Below are positions 26,147 through 34,837 of a stretch of DNA of 64,000 nt, piece by piece; positions within the stretch are counted from its first letter, which is position 1; each line of letters starts with the position of its first letter. The translations under genes and the position numbers were made by a program. The stretch is taken from the NCBI GenBank assembly GCA_023395595.1, contig JAEWYO010000042.1:17782-81781 (forward strand), given 5' to 3'. The notes beneath the pieces were generated by a model that saw only the letters and a list, made by a program, of their open reading frames with translations, was not told the origin of the DNA and made no database searches. This stretch comes from Bacillota bacterium (GTDB taxonomy: Bacteria; Bacillota; Clostridia; Christensenellales; CAG-138).

Positions 26147-26241
26147 CGCACGTCGAGATGATGGGTCTCATCGGTATGGGCAACAACCCGATGGTGGGCG
26201 CAACGGTCGCCGTCGCCGTTGCCATCGCGCAGGCGAAATAA
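26147..26241 (+). pseudogene. Orphan 3' end of a GGGtGRT gene (direct repeat copy 2)
   Basis: The 95 bp encode the last ~31 residues of a GGGtGRT protein (HVEMMGLIGMGNNPMVG... to a stop) with no start or upstream part. Identity to 24119-24213 is 90 of 95, with only synonymous third-position changes (GGC/GGT, GCC/GCA, ACC/ACG, GTT/GTC, GCG/GCC). It was therefore last part of a gene under protein-level selection. A terminator follows it, as after the intact gene. Together the two copies bracket the AT-rich insert 24214-26146. Confidence 0.93.
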
Positions 26242-26256
26242 TCGATTTACGAGCAG

Positions 26257-26288
26257 AGCAACTCTCCTCCGGGAGGGTTGCTTTTTTT
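26257..26288 (+). terminator. Terminator after the orphan gene end
   Basis: AGCAAC.CTCC pairs with GGAG.GTTGCT (26257-26282) with a short TCCG loop, followed by T7. Confidence 0.85.
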
Positions 26289-26451
26289 ATTTGGCGCGCA
26301 AGTTTTTGAACGCGCAATATTCTGCAAGAAATCGTGGCATATATCATATACAATTCTTGACAATCCGATGGAAATGGAATAAGGTAGTTTGACCGCAGCC
26401 ATTCGATCGGGCGGGTTTTACTCGCAAAAACAGAATGAGGGGAACACAACC

Positions 26452-27417
26452 GTGCCACAGCAAAAGCAGAGCAACACACTTTCGATTCTCTCCGTCCTTG
26501 GGGCACTCATCCTTTGGGGATCTTCTTTTGTCGCAATCAAATTCGCCTATACGACCTATCCGCCGCTGACGCTGGCGGTCGTTCGCTTTGTGGTTGCGAC
26601 GTTGATTTTGGGGTTGCTGACGCTTTTGCCGCAAAACCGCGTGAAACTGGAGAAGAAGGATGTCTTCACGGTTGCCGTCTGCGGGTTGACGGGCATCATG
26701 CTCTATGCGGTGCTGCAAAATATCGCGATGCAGTGGACGTCCGCTTCCAGCGCGACGCTAATCATTGCATCGTACCCGATCATCACACTGTTGATGGAAA
26801 GCCTGATCTATAAAAAGAAGCTCAGTGCGCTGAAAGTTGTCGCAATCCTGATCGCCATTGCCGGCGTTGTGATCCTATCCTATGTGAAGGCGGAAGCGCG
26901 CGTGGAAGGCGAGCTGCTCGGCATCGTTCTGCTGGTGGCTGCCGGTGTCTTCTGGGCGGTTTACAACTTCATGATGAAGCGCGTGGTCAACCATTATCCG
27001 CCGATCACGCTGCTGTTCTATATTACGCTCTTTGGTACGATCTTTCTTTTGCCGCTTGCCCTGCTGGAGCGCGGACAGTGGCAGCAACCGACGTTGGTCT
27101 CCTTTGGCAACATGATGTTCCTCGGCGTGTTCTGCTCCGTTGTGGCGTACCTGCTCTATAATCGCGGGCTCAAGACCATGGCACCGAGCACAATCACTTC
27201 GATGCTCAACCTCATGCCGATTATCGGCGTGTTCTTCTCCTGGGTACTGCTGGGCGAACAGGTGACGCTGCGCAAGATCATCGGCGGCGCGATCGTCATT
27301 TTCGGCGTCATGCTCAGCGTGGGCAAGAGCAAGACGGAGACAGCGGTTGAGATCGTCGAAGATGTCGCGAGAGAGTCGGATGCGCAACATGCACCGGAAA
27401 CGGGCTCACAAAAGTGA
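26452..27417 (+). CDS. DMT superfamily (EamA) transporter
   Basis: Membrane protein of 321 residues with ten hydrophobic segments in two EamA repeats, the usual size for drug/metabolite exporters such as RhaT/YdcZ-type permeases. The first repeat opens with LGALILWGSSFVAIKFAY. The substrate is unknown. The start is GTG at 26452 with GAGGGG 9 bp upstream; an in-frame TTG further up (26389) has no ribosome site. A charged tail (about residues 290-321) ends the protein. It stands alone between the insert boundary and the ECF S gene. Confidence 0.85.
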   Translation: MPQQKQSNTLSILSVLGALILWGSSFVAIKFAYTTYPPLTLAVVRFVVATLILGLLTLLPQNRVKLEKKDVFTVAVCGLTGIMLYAVLQNIAMQWTSASSATLIIASYPIITLLMESLIYKKKLSALKVVAILIAIAGVVILSYVKAEARVEGELLGIVLLVAAGVFWAVYNFMMKRVVNHYPPITLLFYITLFGTIFLLPLALLERGQWQQPTLVSFGNMMFLGVFCSVVAYLLYNRGLKTMAPSTITSMLNLMPIIGVFFSWVLLGEQVTLRKIIGGAIVIFGVMLSVGKSKTETAVEIVEDVARESDAQHAPETGSQK

Positions 27418-27597
27418 AAGAGCGTTTTTGTGAAAAAAAACACACATGAAGTTGCAAAATGCGCAGCTTCTCATATAATAGTAAGAAGCTTATGGAGAAT
27501 CGCGGGGATGTTGATTCCTGCGTGCTCACATCATGGCTTCGGCTTAGGAGTCGGCCTGATCGAAAGAGCCGGAGCAAGACCACGGAGGTATTCATTC

Positions 27598-28398
27598 ATG
27601 CAAACCAAACAGTCGCAATCTATCCGTAAACTCACGACGGCGGGCGTTCTCGCGGCCAGCATCGTTCTGCTCACCACGCTGGTGTCGATTCCGATGCCCG
27701 GCGGGTTCGGCTACATCAACCTCGGCGATATGGGCGTTCTACTCGCGGGGATGCTGCTGGGCGGCGGCTGGGGTGCGCTCTGCGCGGGCGCTGCGTCGGC
27801 ATTGTCCGACGTTCTGCTCGGCTATACGGTCTATGCGCCCGCAACGTTTGTCATCAAGGGCTTGGTTGCGCTGGTTGCGGGACTTCTGTTTGCCAGAACG
27901 CAGAAGAAGATTCGCTTTGCCGCGCTCTATCCGGCGGCTCTGATTGTCCCAGTAGGCTACTTCTTCTATGAATTGCTGCTCTACGGGCCCGCAAGCGCGA
28001 TTCCGAATATTCTTTTTAACACGATGCAATGCATGATCGGCGCGGTGATCGCAACCGCACTCGGGCTGATGCTGCTCAAAACGAAAATATTCGCGCAGGA
28101 GACGGCGAGCCAACCCGCGCCTGCGGAGATTTTGCGGGAACCGAAGAACGGGCCGGATGTGGTTTTGCTGGCTGTGCGTGCGCAGGCAGAGCTGATTAAA
28201 AAAGCGGGGGACATGCTCTCTGTGCAGGGCATCATGGCGCGCATTGTTGCGCTGGACGATGCTGCGGCGTTTGAGCGGCTTTCCTCCGAGCAGAGGGAAA
28301 AGTTCATCCCCGCTGGCAAACCGTTCGTCCGCGTGGACGACGCGCAGACGACACCGAAGGCAATTATGCAGGCGGCGGTGGAAGCCCGCGACAAGTAA
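27598..28398 (+). CDS. ECF transporter S component fused to a transketolase C-domain-like tail
   Basis: Protein of 266 residues. Residues 1-165 are a six-helix S component of the COG4720/HMP-pantothenate type (TAGVLAAS start, GYINLGDMGVLLAGMLLGG and an ALSDVLLGY loop). S components bind a vitamin or precursor and dock on a shared EcfAA'T module, not encoded here. Residues 186-250 (GPDVVLLAVRAQAEL to KPFVRVDDAQ) resemble the C-terminal domain of transketolases, whose pattern is DVILIATGSEVELA...ARVVSMPSWELF...VAVEAG. The ATG at 27598 follows GGAGGT; the longer open frame upstream is not typical of the family. The ligand is unknown; the tail hints at a thiamine link, which is inference. Confidence 0.78.
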   Translation: MQTKQSQSIRKLTTAGVLAASIVLLTTLVSIPMPGGFGYINLGDMGVLLAGMLLGGGWGALCAGAASALSDVLLGYTVYAPATFVIKGLVALVAGLLFARTQKKIRFAALYPAALIVPVGYFFYELLLYGPASAIPNILFNTMQCMIGAVIATALGLMLLKTKIFAQETASQPAPAEILREPKNGPDVVLLAVRAQAELIKKAGDMLSVQGIMARIVALDDAAAFERLSSEQREKFIPAGKPFVRVDDAQTTPKAIMQAAVEARDK

Positions 28399-28466
28399 CG
28401 GCACAGAATTGCTGCTATCCACAGGATGGCAGAGCAACCAGTCTATTCATCTAAATAATTCATTTG

Positions 28467-28506
28467 GCACGCGAACGGGCAATTCCATCGCGTGCTATTG
28501 TTTTTT
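28467..28506 (+). terminator. Terminator after the ECF S gene
   Basis: GCACGCGA (28467-28474) pairs with TCGCGTGC (28488-28495), then TATTG and T6 at 28501-28506. Confidence 0.75.
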
Positions 28507-28657
28507 AACACAAGATGCTGGAACACAAGCAACGCAAAAAAGCCTTTCTGAGTTCATAATTTGGATATGATGACTGTGGAATGCATGTGAATTTAATACC
28601 ACATGTTGTATGTTTCCGGCAAATCTTGAACAATGTATTACAATATTTAGATTGCTA

Positions 28658-28686
28658 TTGCTTTTGTGATGCGCTTTCCATAGAAT
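28658..28686 (+). promoter_or_regulatory. Likely promoter for the NlpC/P60 gene
   Basis: TTGCTT (28658-28663) and TAGAAT (28681-28686) are 17 bp apart, close to the start codon at 28705, so the leader would be short. Confidence 0.45.
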
Positions 28687-28704
28687 TTCATCTTAGGAGA
28701 CGCT

Positions 28705-30408
28705 ATGAACGAAAACGAATACGGCACACTCCAAAACAAGAAAACATCCGCGGATTCGGGGCTCTATGGCAACGGGTCCGTTTCGCGCATGGCCTCGACG
28801 GGGAATGCACGCGCCTATGGCGCAAACGCATATCCGCAGAGCGGCGCACCGTATGGCGGCGCAGCGCAAAATCGCGCTGTGTATGATTCCGCCGCGGGAA
28901 ATCCGCCGCGGCAGGGCGGGCAATACGGCTATGGGCAGCCGCGCAATCCGCAAGCATATGACATGCGCGGACAAGGCGGGAGCCAGCCTAGCTATCGCAC
29001 AAACTACAGCGCGGTGGGCAGCGCCAGCAACGGAAAAAGCGGCCCCAATGGAAGCAACGCTTACCCAAATGGCAGCACCAGCAACGGAAAAAACAACTCC
29101 AATGGAAACGGCTCTTACCAAAACGGCAGCTCTGGCAATGGTGGCTCCAACGGGAACGGCTCCGGTAAAAATGGCTCCGGCAACGGAAAGAAACCGGGCA
29201 AAAAGAAGACGGTTCAGCAGCGGCTGACCGCAGGACTCAAACGCGCGCTTCGCTCGGTTTACCTATTTGGTAAAAAAGTCTCCGCTTGGTTCAAACGGCT
29301 TGGGAAATCGTTTCAAAAGCAGGAGAAGCCGGTGCGCATCTTCCTTGCGAGTGCGGGTGGTTTTGTGCTGGTTAGCATCGTCGTAATGATTGCGGTCTCC
29401 GGCACGCGCAATAAGCGCGAGGAAGCGATCTCGGCAGAACTTGCCATGGCAACGCCCGTTGCGACGCTTGCACCCAGCGCAACGCCGGAACCGACACCCA
29501 GCCCCACGCCGGAAGTCCGCATCGAAAAAGGCGCGGAAGGCGAAGATGTCATGATGCTACAGAAGCGGTTGATGGAGCTCAACTACCTTGCCATCGACGA
29601 ACCGACAAGCTATTTCGGCAAGGCGACGAAAGCTGCGGTTATGCTCTTTCAGCGGCAGCATGAGCTGCAGCAGGACGGCATCTGCGGGGCGGACACGATC
29701 GCGTTGATCTATTCCGAAGACGCAAAGCCATACGTGATGTATGAGGGCGCGGAAGGCGACGATATCCAATCCTTCCAGGAGCAGCTCGTGGAGCTTGGCT
29801 ATCTGGAGAGCAATCAGGTAACGGGTTATTACGGCACAGACACGGTCGAAGCCGTGACCAAATTCCAACAGCGCAACCACTTGGGTAAAGACGGCAAGGC
29901 GGGCGAGAAGACGCTGGAAGCGATCAACTCGCCGGATGCGCGCGTTTCCTATACGCGTGAGCAGGAGATCATCGCCGAGAAGAAGAAGCAAGCAGCACTT
30001 GCAAGAGCATCCTCTTCCGAAGGGCGTATCGACAAACTCATCAACGCCGCGCGCAAGCAGCTCGGAGACACCTACATCCTCGGCAAGAGCGGGCCGGATT
30101 CGTTCGACTGTTCCGGCCTTGTGGTCTACTGCCTCAGACAGGCAAACGTTTATACGCGCCGTCTCAACGCGGCGGGGTTGAGCAAGACCACAAGCTGGAC
30201 AAAGGTGTCCGATCTGGACAACGTCAAGCGCGGAGACCTGCTGTTCTTTAAGTCGGACGACAGCAGCGGCATCGGCCATGTCGGCATCTATATCGGCGGT
30301 GGTGAGATGATTGACGCATCGTCCGCAAACGGCAAAGTCGTGCGACGCGGAGCAAAGACCAGCTACTGGCGCAGGAACTTTGTGGTCGCGCGCCGTCCAA
30401 TCGAATAA
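28705..30408 (+). CDS. NlpC/P60 cell-wall hydrolase with two peptidoglycan-binding domains
   Basis: Protein of 567 residues. The first ~165 are low complexity, rich in Gly, Asn, Ser and Tyr with repeated NGS/SNGK units. A basic stretch and one membrane segment (about 211-233, IFLASAGGFVLVSIVVMIAV) follow, then a Pro/Thr linker (PEPTPSPTPE), two PG_binding_1 domains (about 272-335 and 343-405), a charged helix, and an NlpC/P60 peptidase domain with catalytic Cys469 (DCSG) and His525 (GHVGIY). It should cut peptide stems of peptidoglycan outside the cell, with the Asn/Gly-rich part left in the cytoplasm. The ATG has a TTAGGAG site. Substrate bond is likely gamma-D-Glu to diamino acid, from the family. 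Confidence 0.88.
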   Translation: MNENEYGTLQNKKTSADSGLYGNGSVSRMASTGNARAYGANAYPQSGAPYGGAAQNRAVYDSAAGNPPRQGGQYGYGQPRNPQAYDMRGQGGSQPSYRTNYSAVGSASNGKSGPNGSNAYPNGSTSNGKNNSNGNGSYQNGSSGNGGSNGNGSGKNGSGNGKKPGKKKTVQQRLTAGLKRALRSVYLFGKKVSAWFKRLGKSFQKQEKPVRIFLASAGGFVLVSIVVMIAVSGTRNKREEAISAELAMATPVATLAPSATPEPTPSPTPEVRIEKGAEGEDVMMLQKRLMELNYLAIDEPTSYFGKATKAAVMLFQRQHELQQDGICGADTIALIYSEDAKPYVMYEGAEGDDIQSFQEQLVELGYLESNQVTGYYGTDTVEAVTKFQQRNHLGKDGKAGEKTLEAINSPDARVSYTREQEIIAEKKKQAALARASSSEGRIDKLINAARKQLGDTYILGKSGPDSFDCSGLVVYCLRQANVYTRRLNAAGLSKTTSWTKVSDLDNVKRGDLLFFKSDDSSGIGHVGIYIGGGEMIDASSANGKVVRRGAKTSYWRRNFVVARRPIE

Positions 30409-30424
30409 CAAGGCAAAGCAGCAC

Positions 30425-30453
30425 ACGGCGGCGCGGAAACGTGCCGCTGTTTT
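30425..30453 (+). terminator. Probable terminator after the NlpC/P60 gene
   Basis: ACGGCGGCGCG (30425-30435) pairs with CGTGCCGCTGT (30440-30450) through a GAAA loop with two non-Watson-Crick pairs, then TTTTC. Confidence 0.55.
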
Positions 30454-30491
30454 CATGCGGGGGCGCCGAGGCTGACGGCCGAGGTTCATTC

Positions 30492-30520
30492 TTGCAATCC
30501 AGCCCAAGATACAGTATGAT
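30492..30520 (+). promoter_or_regulatory. Sigma-A type promoter for lepA-hemW
   Basis: TTGCAA (30492-30497) and TATGAT (30515-30520), 17 bp apart, lie just upstream of the lepA ribosome site (GGGAGG). Confidence 0.65.
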
Positions 30521-30547
30521 GAAACCCGAAATACGGGAGGATACCAC

Positions 30548-32350
30548 ATGGCATACCCCAATGAATTGATTCGAAATTTTTCCATCATCGCGCATATCGA
30601 TCACGGCAAATCGACGCTGGCGGATCGCATGATGGAGCAGACGGACACCGTTGCCGCAAGAGACATGTCGGAGCAGCTGCTCGACTCGATGGATATCGAG
30701 CGCGAGCGCGGCATTACGATCAAGTCCTCTGCGGTGCGGATGTTTTATACGCATACCGACGGCAAACGCTATATGTTCAACCTCATTGACACGCCGGGGC
30801 ACGTGGACTTCAACTATGAAGTCAGCCGCGCGCTGGCTGCCTGCGAAGGCGCGGTTCTGGTTGTGGATGCGACGCAGGGGATCGAGGCGCAAACGCTTGC
30901 AAACGTGTATCTTGCCGTGGACAACGGGCTGGAGGTCGTGCCGGTCATCAACAAGATCGACCTGCCGAGCGCGGAGCCGGAGAGAACCGCACAGGAGATT
31001 GAGGATGTCATCGGGATTGAGGCGCACTCCGCGCCGAAGATCTCCGCTAAGAGCGGCTTGAATGTCGATCAGGTGCTTTCCGCCGTGGTGAACACTGTTC
31101 CGCCGCCCGTCGGCGACCCGGAAGCACCGCTCACCGCGCTGGTGTTCGACTGCTATTATGACAACTACAAAGGCGCGCTGTCATATGTGCGCGTGTTTGA
31201 TGGCACGGTGAAAGAGGGCGTGCGCATTCGCTCCATGGCGACAGGGCACGAATTCGAAGTCACCGAGGTTGGCGTGTTCACGCCCGCGCCGATGGCGGTG
31301 GACGAACTCACCGCGGGCGAGGTCGGCTATATCGCAGCCTCGATCAAGAGTGTTGCCGAAACAAAAGTTGGCGACACGATTACCTCTGCCGAGCGCCCCG
31401 CGAGCAAACCGCTGCCGGGCTATAAGCAGGCAAACCCGATGGTGTTTTGCGGTATCTATCCGGCGGACGGCGCGCAATATGGCGACCTGCGGGATGCCCT
31501 CGACAAGCTCAAGCTCAACGATGCTTCGCTTTCCTATGAGCAGGAGACGAGCAACGCGCTTGGCTACGGGTTCCGTTGCGGATTCCTTGGGCTTCTGCAC
31601 ATGGAGATCATTCAGGAGCGTTTGGAACGCGAATTTGACCTCGATCTGGTCACGACCGCGCCCAGCGTTATCTATAAAATTAAGCGCACCACCGGTGAAG
31701 AGGAGATGATCGACAACCCGTCCAATCTTCCGTCTGTGACGGAGATTGAACAGCTCGAAGAGCCGGTTGTCAACGCGACCATCATGACACCTTCGGAATA
31801 TGTCGGCGCACTCATGGAGATTTGTCAGGAGCGCAGAGGCATATTTGTGGACATGAACTACATCGAAGAATCGCGTGTGCGGATGCACTACATCCTGCCG
31901 CTCAACGAGATCATCTATGACTTCTTTGATCAGCTCAAGAGCCGCAGCAGAGGATATGCCTCGTTTGACTACGAACTCAAGGGCTACGAAAAGAGCGATC
32001 TGGTCAAGCTTGACTTCCTGCTCAACGGCGATATGTGCGATGCGCTGAGCACGATTGTCCACCGCGACCGCGCCTATGCAAAAGGGCGCGCCGTGGCGGA
32101 GAAGCTCTGCGAAGTCATCCCGCGCCAGCAGTTTGAAATCCCCGTGCAGGCAGCTATCGGCGGAAAGATCATCGCCCGCGAAACCGTCCGCGCGGTGCGC
32201 AAGGACGTGCTTGCCAAGTGCTACGGCGGCGATATCACGCGTAAAAAGAAGCTGCTGGAGAAACAGAAAGAGGGCAAAAAGCGCATGCGGCAGGTTGGCA
32301 CCGTGTCGCTGCCGAGCGACGCATTCATGAGCGTGCTGCGCATCAACTGA
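30548..32350 (+). CDS. lepA: Elongation factor 4 (LepA)
   Basis: Translational GTPase of 600 residues, full length. The G domain shows AHIDHGKSTL (G1), RGITI (G2), DTPGHVDF (G3) and NKID (G4). Domains II, III and V and the LepA-specific C-terminal domain follow, ending in RMRQVGTVSLPSDAFMSVL. EF4 binds the ribosome and is thought to back-translocate stalled complexes or aid 30S maturation. The stop TGA shares one base with the hemW ATG, indicating translational coupling in an lepA-hemW operon, an arrangement common in Bacillota. Confidence 0.97.
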   Translation: MAYPNELIRNFSIIAHIDHGKSTLADRMMEQTDTVAARDMSEQLLDSMDIERERGITIKSSAVRMFYTHTDGKRYMFNLIDTPGHVDFNYEVSRALAACEGAVLVVDATQGIEAQTLANVYLAVDNGLEVVPVINKIDLPSAEPERTAQEIEDVIGIEAHSAPKISAKSGLNVDQVLSAVVNTVPPPVGDPEAPLTALVFDCYYDNYKGALSYVRVFDGTVKEGVRIRSMATGHEFEVTEVGVFTPAPMAVDELTAGEVGYIAASIKSVAETKVGDTITSAERPASKPLPGYKQANPMVFCGIYPADGAQYGDLRDALDKLKLNDASLSYEQETSNALGYGFRCGFLGLLHMEIIQERLEREFDLDLVTTAPSVIYKIKRTTGEEEMIDNPSNLPSVTEIEQLEEPVVNATIMTPSEYVGALMEICQERRGIFVDMNYIEESRVRMHYILPLNEIIYDFFDQLKSRSRGYASFDYELKGYEKSDLVKLDFLLNGDMCDALSTIVHRDRAYAKGRAVAEKLCEVIPRQQFEIPVQAAIGGKIIARETVRAVRKDVLAKCYGGDITRKKKLLEKQKEGKKRMRQVGTVSLPSDAFMSVLRIN

Positions 32351-33486
32351 TGGCAGGCATCTATCTACATATTCCGTTTTGCGTGAGAAAGTGCGCCTAT
32401 TGCGACTTCGTCAGCTTCGCCGAAGGCGGCGTGTCGGAAGCTTATGTGCAGGCGCTTCTCACCGAGCTGGAGCTTGTTGCGCGCGGCGGGGGTTATCCCG
32501 CCGCGTTTGACACGGTGTTTTTCGGCGGAGGAACGCCGTCTCTGCTCTCCGGCGCGCAGATGCAGACCATTCTGGATGCGCTGCGGTCGTATTTCGCAAT
32601 TCGCGCGGACGCGGAGATTTCGATGGAGTGCAACCCCGGCACGGTGACGCTGGATAAGCTCACAGCCTATCGCACGGCAGGGATCAACCGTCTTTCGATC
32701 GGCTTGCAGAGTACGCATGACGTTTTGCTAAACGAAATCGGGCGCATCCATAATTACGTGCAGTTTTTAGAGACGCTTGCTAACGCCAGAACAGCAGGGT
32801 TTGACAACGTCAATGTCGATCTCATGCATGGGCTGCCAAACCAGACGCTGGAGCAGTATCGGGATTCGCTCAAGACCGTTTGCGATCTTGGCGTGCAGCA
32901 TATCTCTGCGTATGCGCTGATTCTGGAAGAGCACACACCGCTGTTCTTTCGCGTGGAGAAGGGCGAAGTGACCCTGCCGGACGAGGATTTGGCTGCAGAC
33001 ATGCAGGACGCGGGCATCGATTATTTAGAAACGCGGGGCTATCATCGCTACGAGATCAGCAACTTTGCGCAGGACGGCTTTGCCTGCCGCCATAACCTGA
33101 ACTATTGGGACAACGGCGAATACCTCGGCTTCGGCATCGCGGCGCATGCGGCGGTGCGGCAAGGGAGATGGACGCGATTTGCCAACGTCGATTCATTGGA
33201 CGAGTATTACCGTTTGCTGGCACGCGGAAAACGCCCGCTTGCCGAGACGATCCGCCTGACCCCTAGAGACGAGATGTTTGAGTGCGTGATGCTGGGACTG
33301 CGTCTCTTGCGCGGGGTTGACCGGGCGCGCTTCTTCGCACGGTTCAATCTGGATGTTGCGGAAGCATACCCGCTTGCAATGGAAAAACTCCGCAAGCGCG
33401 GCTGGGTGATCGAGACCGAACACACAATCGCGCTCAACCGAAAAGGGCTGGATCTACAAAACGAGGCACTCGGATTCTTTATGTAG
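32350..33486 (+). CDS. hemW: Radical SAM heme chaperone HemW
   Basis: Radical SAM protein of 378 residues related to oxygen-independent coproporphyrinogen III oxidase. The 4Fe-4S ligands are in CVRKCAYC near the N terminus (Cys11, Cys15, Cys18), and GGGTPSLL follows. The C-terminal HemW domain is complete. HemN-type enzymes carry extra N-terminal residues missing here, so HemW (heme delivery) rather than HemN is the better call. It overlaps lepA by one base and relies on that gene's promoter. Confidence 0.92.
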   Translation: MAGIYLHIPFCVRKCAYCDFVSFAEGGVSEAYVQALLTELELVARGGGYPAAFDTVFFGGGTPSLLSGAQMQTILDALRSYFAIRADAEISMECNPGTVTLDKLTAYRTAGINRLSIGLQSTHDVLLNEIGRIHNYVQFLETLANARTAGFDNVNVDLMHGLPNQTLEQYRDSLKTVCDLGVQHISAYALILEEHTPLFFRVEKGEVTLPDEDLAADMQDAGIDYLETRGYHRYEISNFAQDGFACRHNLNYWDNGEYLGFGIAAHAAVRQGRWTRFANVDSLDEYYRLLARGKRPLAETIRLTPRDEMFECVMLGLRLLRGVDRARFFARFNLDVAEAYPLAMEKLRKRGWVIETEHTIALNRKGLDLQNEALGFFM

Positions 33487-33605
33487 ATTTGCGCGATTTA
33501 TGCGAAGTTAAACATCAGAACCAACACTTGTGTTTAGGAAAATCGGCCGATCAACCTGACAAGGGTGATTTCACTGGAATGTCACATTTTTGATACAGCA
33601 CTTAC

Positions 33606-33634
33606 TTGACACCAAATCGCGTAAGTGCTAAATT
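33606..33634 (+). promoter_or_regulatory. Sigma-A promoter of the hrcA heat-shock operon
   Basis: TTGACA (33606-33611) and TAAATT (33629-33634) are 17 bp apart and lie immediately upstream of the CIRCE element. Confidence 0.8.
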
Positions 33635-33645
33635 TTTCTCAAGGG

Positions 33646-33672
33646 TTAGCACTCGTCAAAATAGAGTGCTAA
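33646..33672. promoter_or_regulatory. CIRCE operator
   Basis: TTAGCACTC-N9-GAGTGCTAA is an exact match to the HrcA-binding CIRCE consensus. It is placed where HrcA binding would block transcription from the promoter just upstream, giving autoregulated heat-shock control. Confidence 0.97.
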
Positions 33673-33747
33673 CAAAGAAAATTCCAATGCAAAAACGAAC
33701 TGCCGCGTCAAGCGAGCAGCACTTTTTTCGAAAGGAGGCAGCGGAAC

Positions 33748-34782
33748 ATGGAACTGGATGCAAGAAAGCTTGGCATTCTCAAAGCGATCATCGATGAATA
33801 CATCATGTCCGCGTCTCCGGTCGGTTCCCGCGCAATCAGCAAGCACGAGGAGTTCAATCTTTCCAGTGCTACCATCCGAAACGAGATGGCGGATCTCGAG
33901 GAACTGGGCTATCTAGAGCAGCCGCATACCTCCGCCGGACGTGTCCCTTCGGACAAGGCGTACCGGCTCTATGTGGATCAAATGATGCAAAAAGCAGCGT
34001 TGTCCGACGACGAGATCAAGCTCATCCGGGCGCACATGAGTTCCAAACTCGATGAAGTGGAATCTGTGATGAAGCAAACGGCGCAGGCACTTTCCGCGGT
34101 GACAAACTATACCGCGATGGTCATGCCGCCGATGCTTGCGGCAAACCGGCTGAGGCATATTCAGCTCGTTCCCCTGCGCGAAGGACGCGCACTGGTGGTC
34201 ATCGTGACCACGGCAGGGTTTGCCAAGGATGCGATCATCCGCGTGCCGGAGGACATCCGCACCGGAGAATTAGAGCGCATTTCCCGCCTGCTGACCGAGC
34301 GGTTTTATGACTGCCGGATGGATCAAATCGGAGAGCGCATCGCAAGCGAAATGAGTGGAGAGCTCTTCGAACGGCGCGCATTCCTCTGCTCCGTTGTGGA
34401 AGCGATCGAGCGCAAGATGGGTCCGGATTCGCCGAGTGTACAACTTTCGGGTGCGACCAACATGCTGCATTATCCCGAATACAGCGACGTGAACAAGGCA
34501 AAGACATTCCTTGCCGCTGTGGAAGGCAGGAGCATGCTCTATGACATGCTCAAGCGCGCAAGCAAGTTGGAGTTTTCCATCACGATTGGAAACGAGAACC
34601 AGGACGAGACGTTCAAGGATTGCAGCATCGTGACCGCCACTTACCAAGTTGGCGACGAACCGCTTGGTTCCTTCGGCATCATCGGGCCTACGCGCATGAA
34701 CTACAGCAAAGTGATCTCCGTCCTTGAATACATGCGCATGAGCCTCAGTGAGATGCTCAGCGCAGATCAGGACGACGAATAA
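33748..34782 (+). CDS. hrcA: Heat-inducible transcription repressor HrcA
   Basis: Repressor of class I heat-shock genes, 344 residues, full length. The N-terminal winged helix (LDARKLGILKAIIDEYI, VGSRAISK, SSATIRNEMADLE) binds the CIRCE element located 76 bp upstream. The GAF-like core and the C-terminal ending GPTRMNYSKVISVLEY are typical. Its activity depends on GroE chaperonins in known Bacillota. Strong AAAGGAGG ribosome site. First gene of hrcA-grpE-dnaK-dnaJ. Confidence 0.97.
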   Translation: MELDARKLGILKAIIDEYIMSASPVGSRAISKHEEFNLSSATIRNEMADLEELGYLEQPHTSAGRVPSDKAYRLYVDQMMQKAALSDDEIKLIRAHMSSKLDEVESVMKQTAQALSAVTNYTAMVMPPMLAANRLRHIQLVPLREGRALVVIVTTAGFAKDAIIRVPEDIRTGELERISRLLTERFYDCRMDQIGERIASEMSGELFERRAFLCSVVEAIERKMGPDSPSVQLSGATNMLHYPEYSDVNKAKTFLAAVEGRSMLYDMLKRASKLEFSITIGNENQDETFKDCSIVTATYQVGDEPLGSFGIIGPTRMNYSKVISVLEYMRMSLSEMLSADQDDE

Positions 34783-34837
34783 GGAAAGCACTTCGCGTAT
34801 TTACCGCGGTGCGAAAACGGACAAGGAGACAGGAACA

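Larger units (their letters stand above)
28399..28704 (+). other. Intergenic region before the NlpC/P60 gene
   Basis: These 306 bp hold the ECF S terminator (28467-28506), an AT-rich stretch and a likely promoter (28658-28686). No open reading frame of note and no known RNA element were recognised. Confidence 0.5.

Noticed and set aside
26127..26309. Small open reading frame across the orphan gene end
   Set aside because: It is out of frame with the GGGtGRT remnant; the correct frame gives the known C terminus, so this is a shadow.
27418..27597. Possible riboswitch upstream of the ECF S component
   Set aside because: S-component genes are often controlled by TPP, FMN or cobalamin riboswitches, but I found none of their core sequences (for example CTGAGA with ACCTGATC) in the right order. 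The region has some hairpin potential only.
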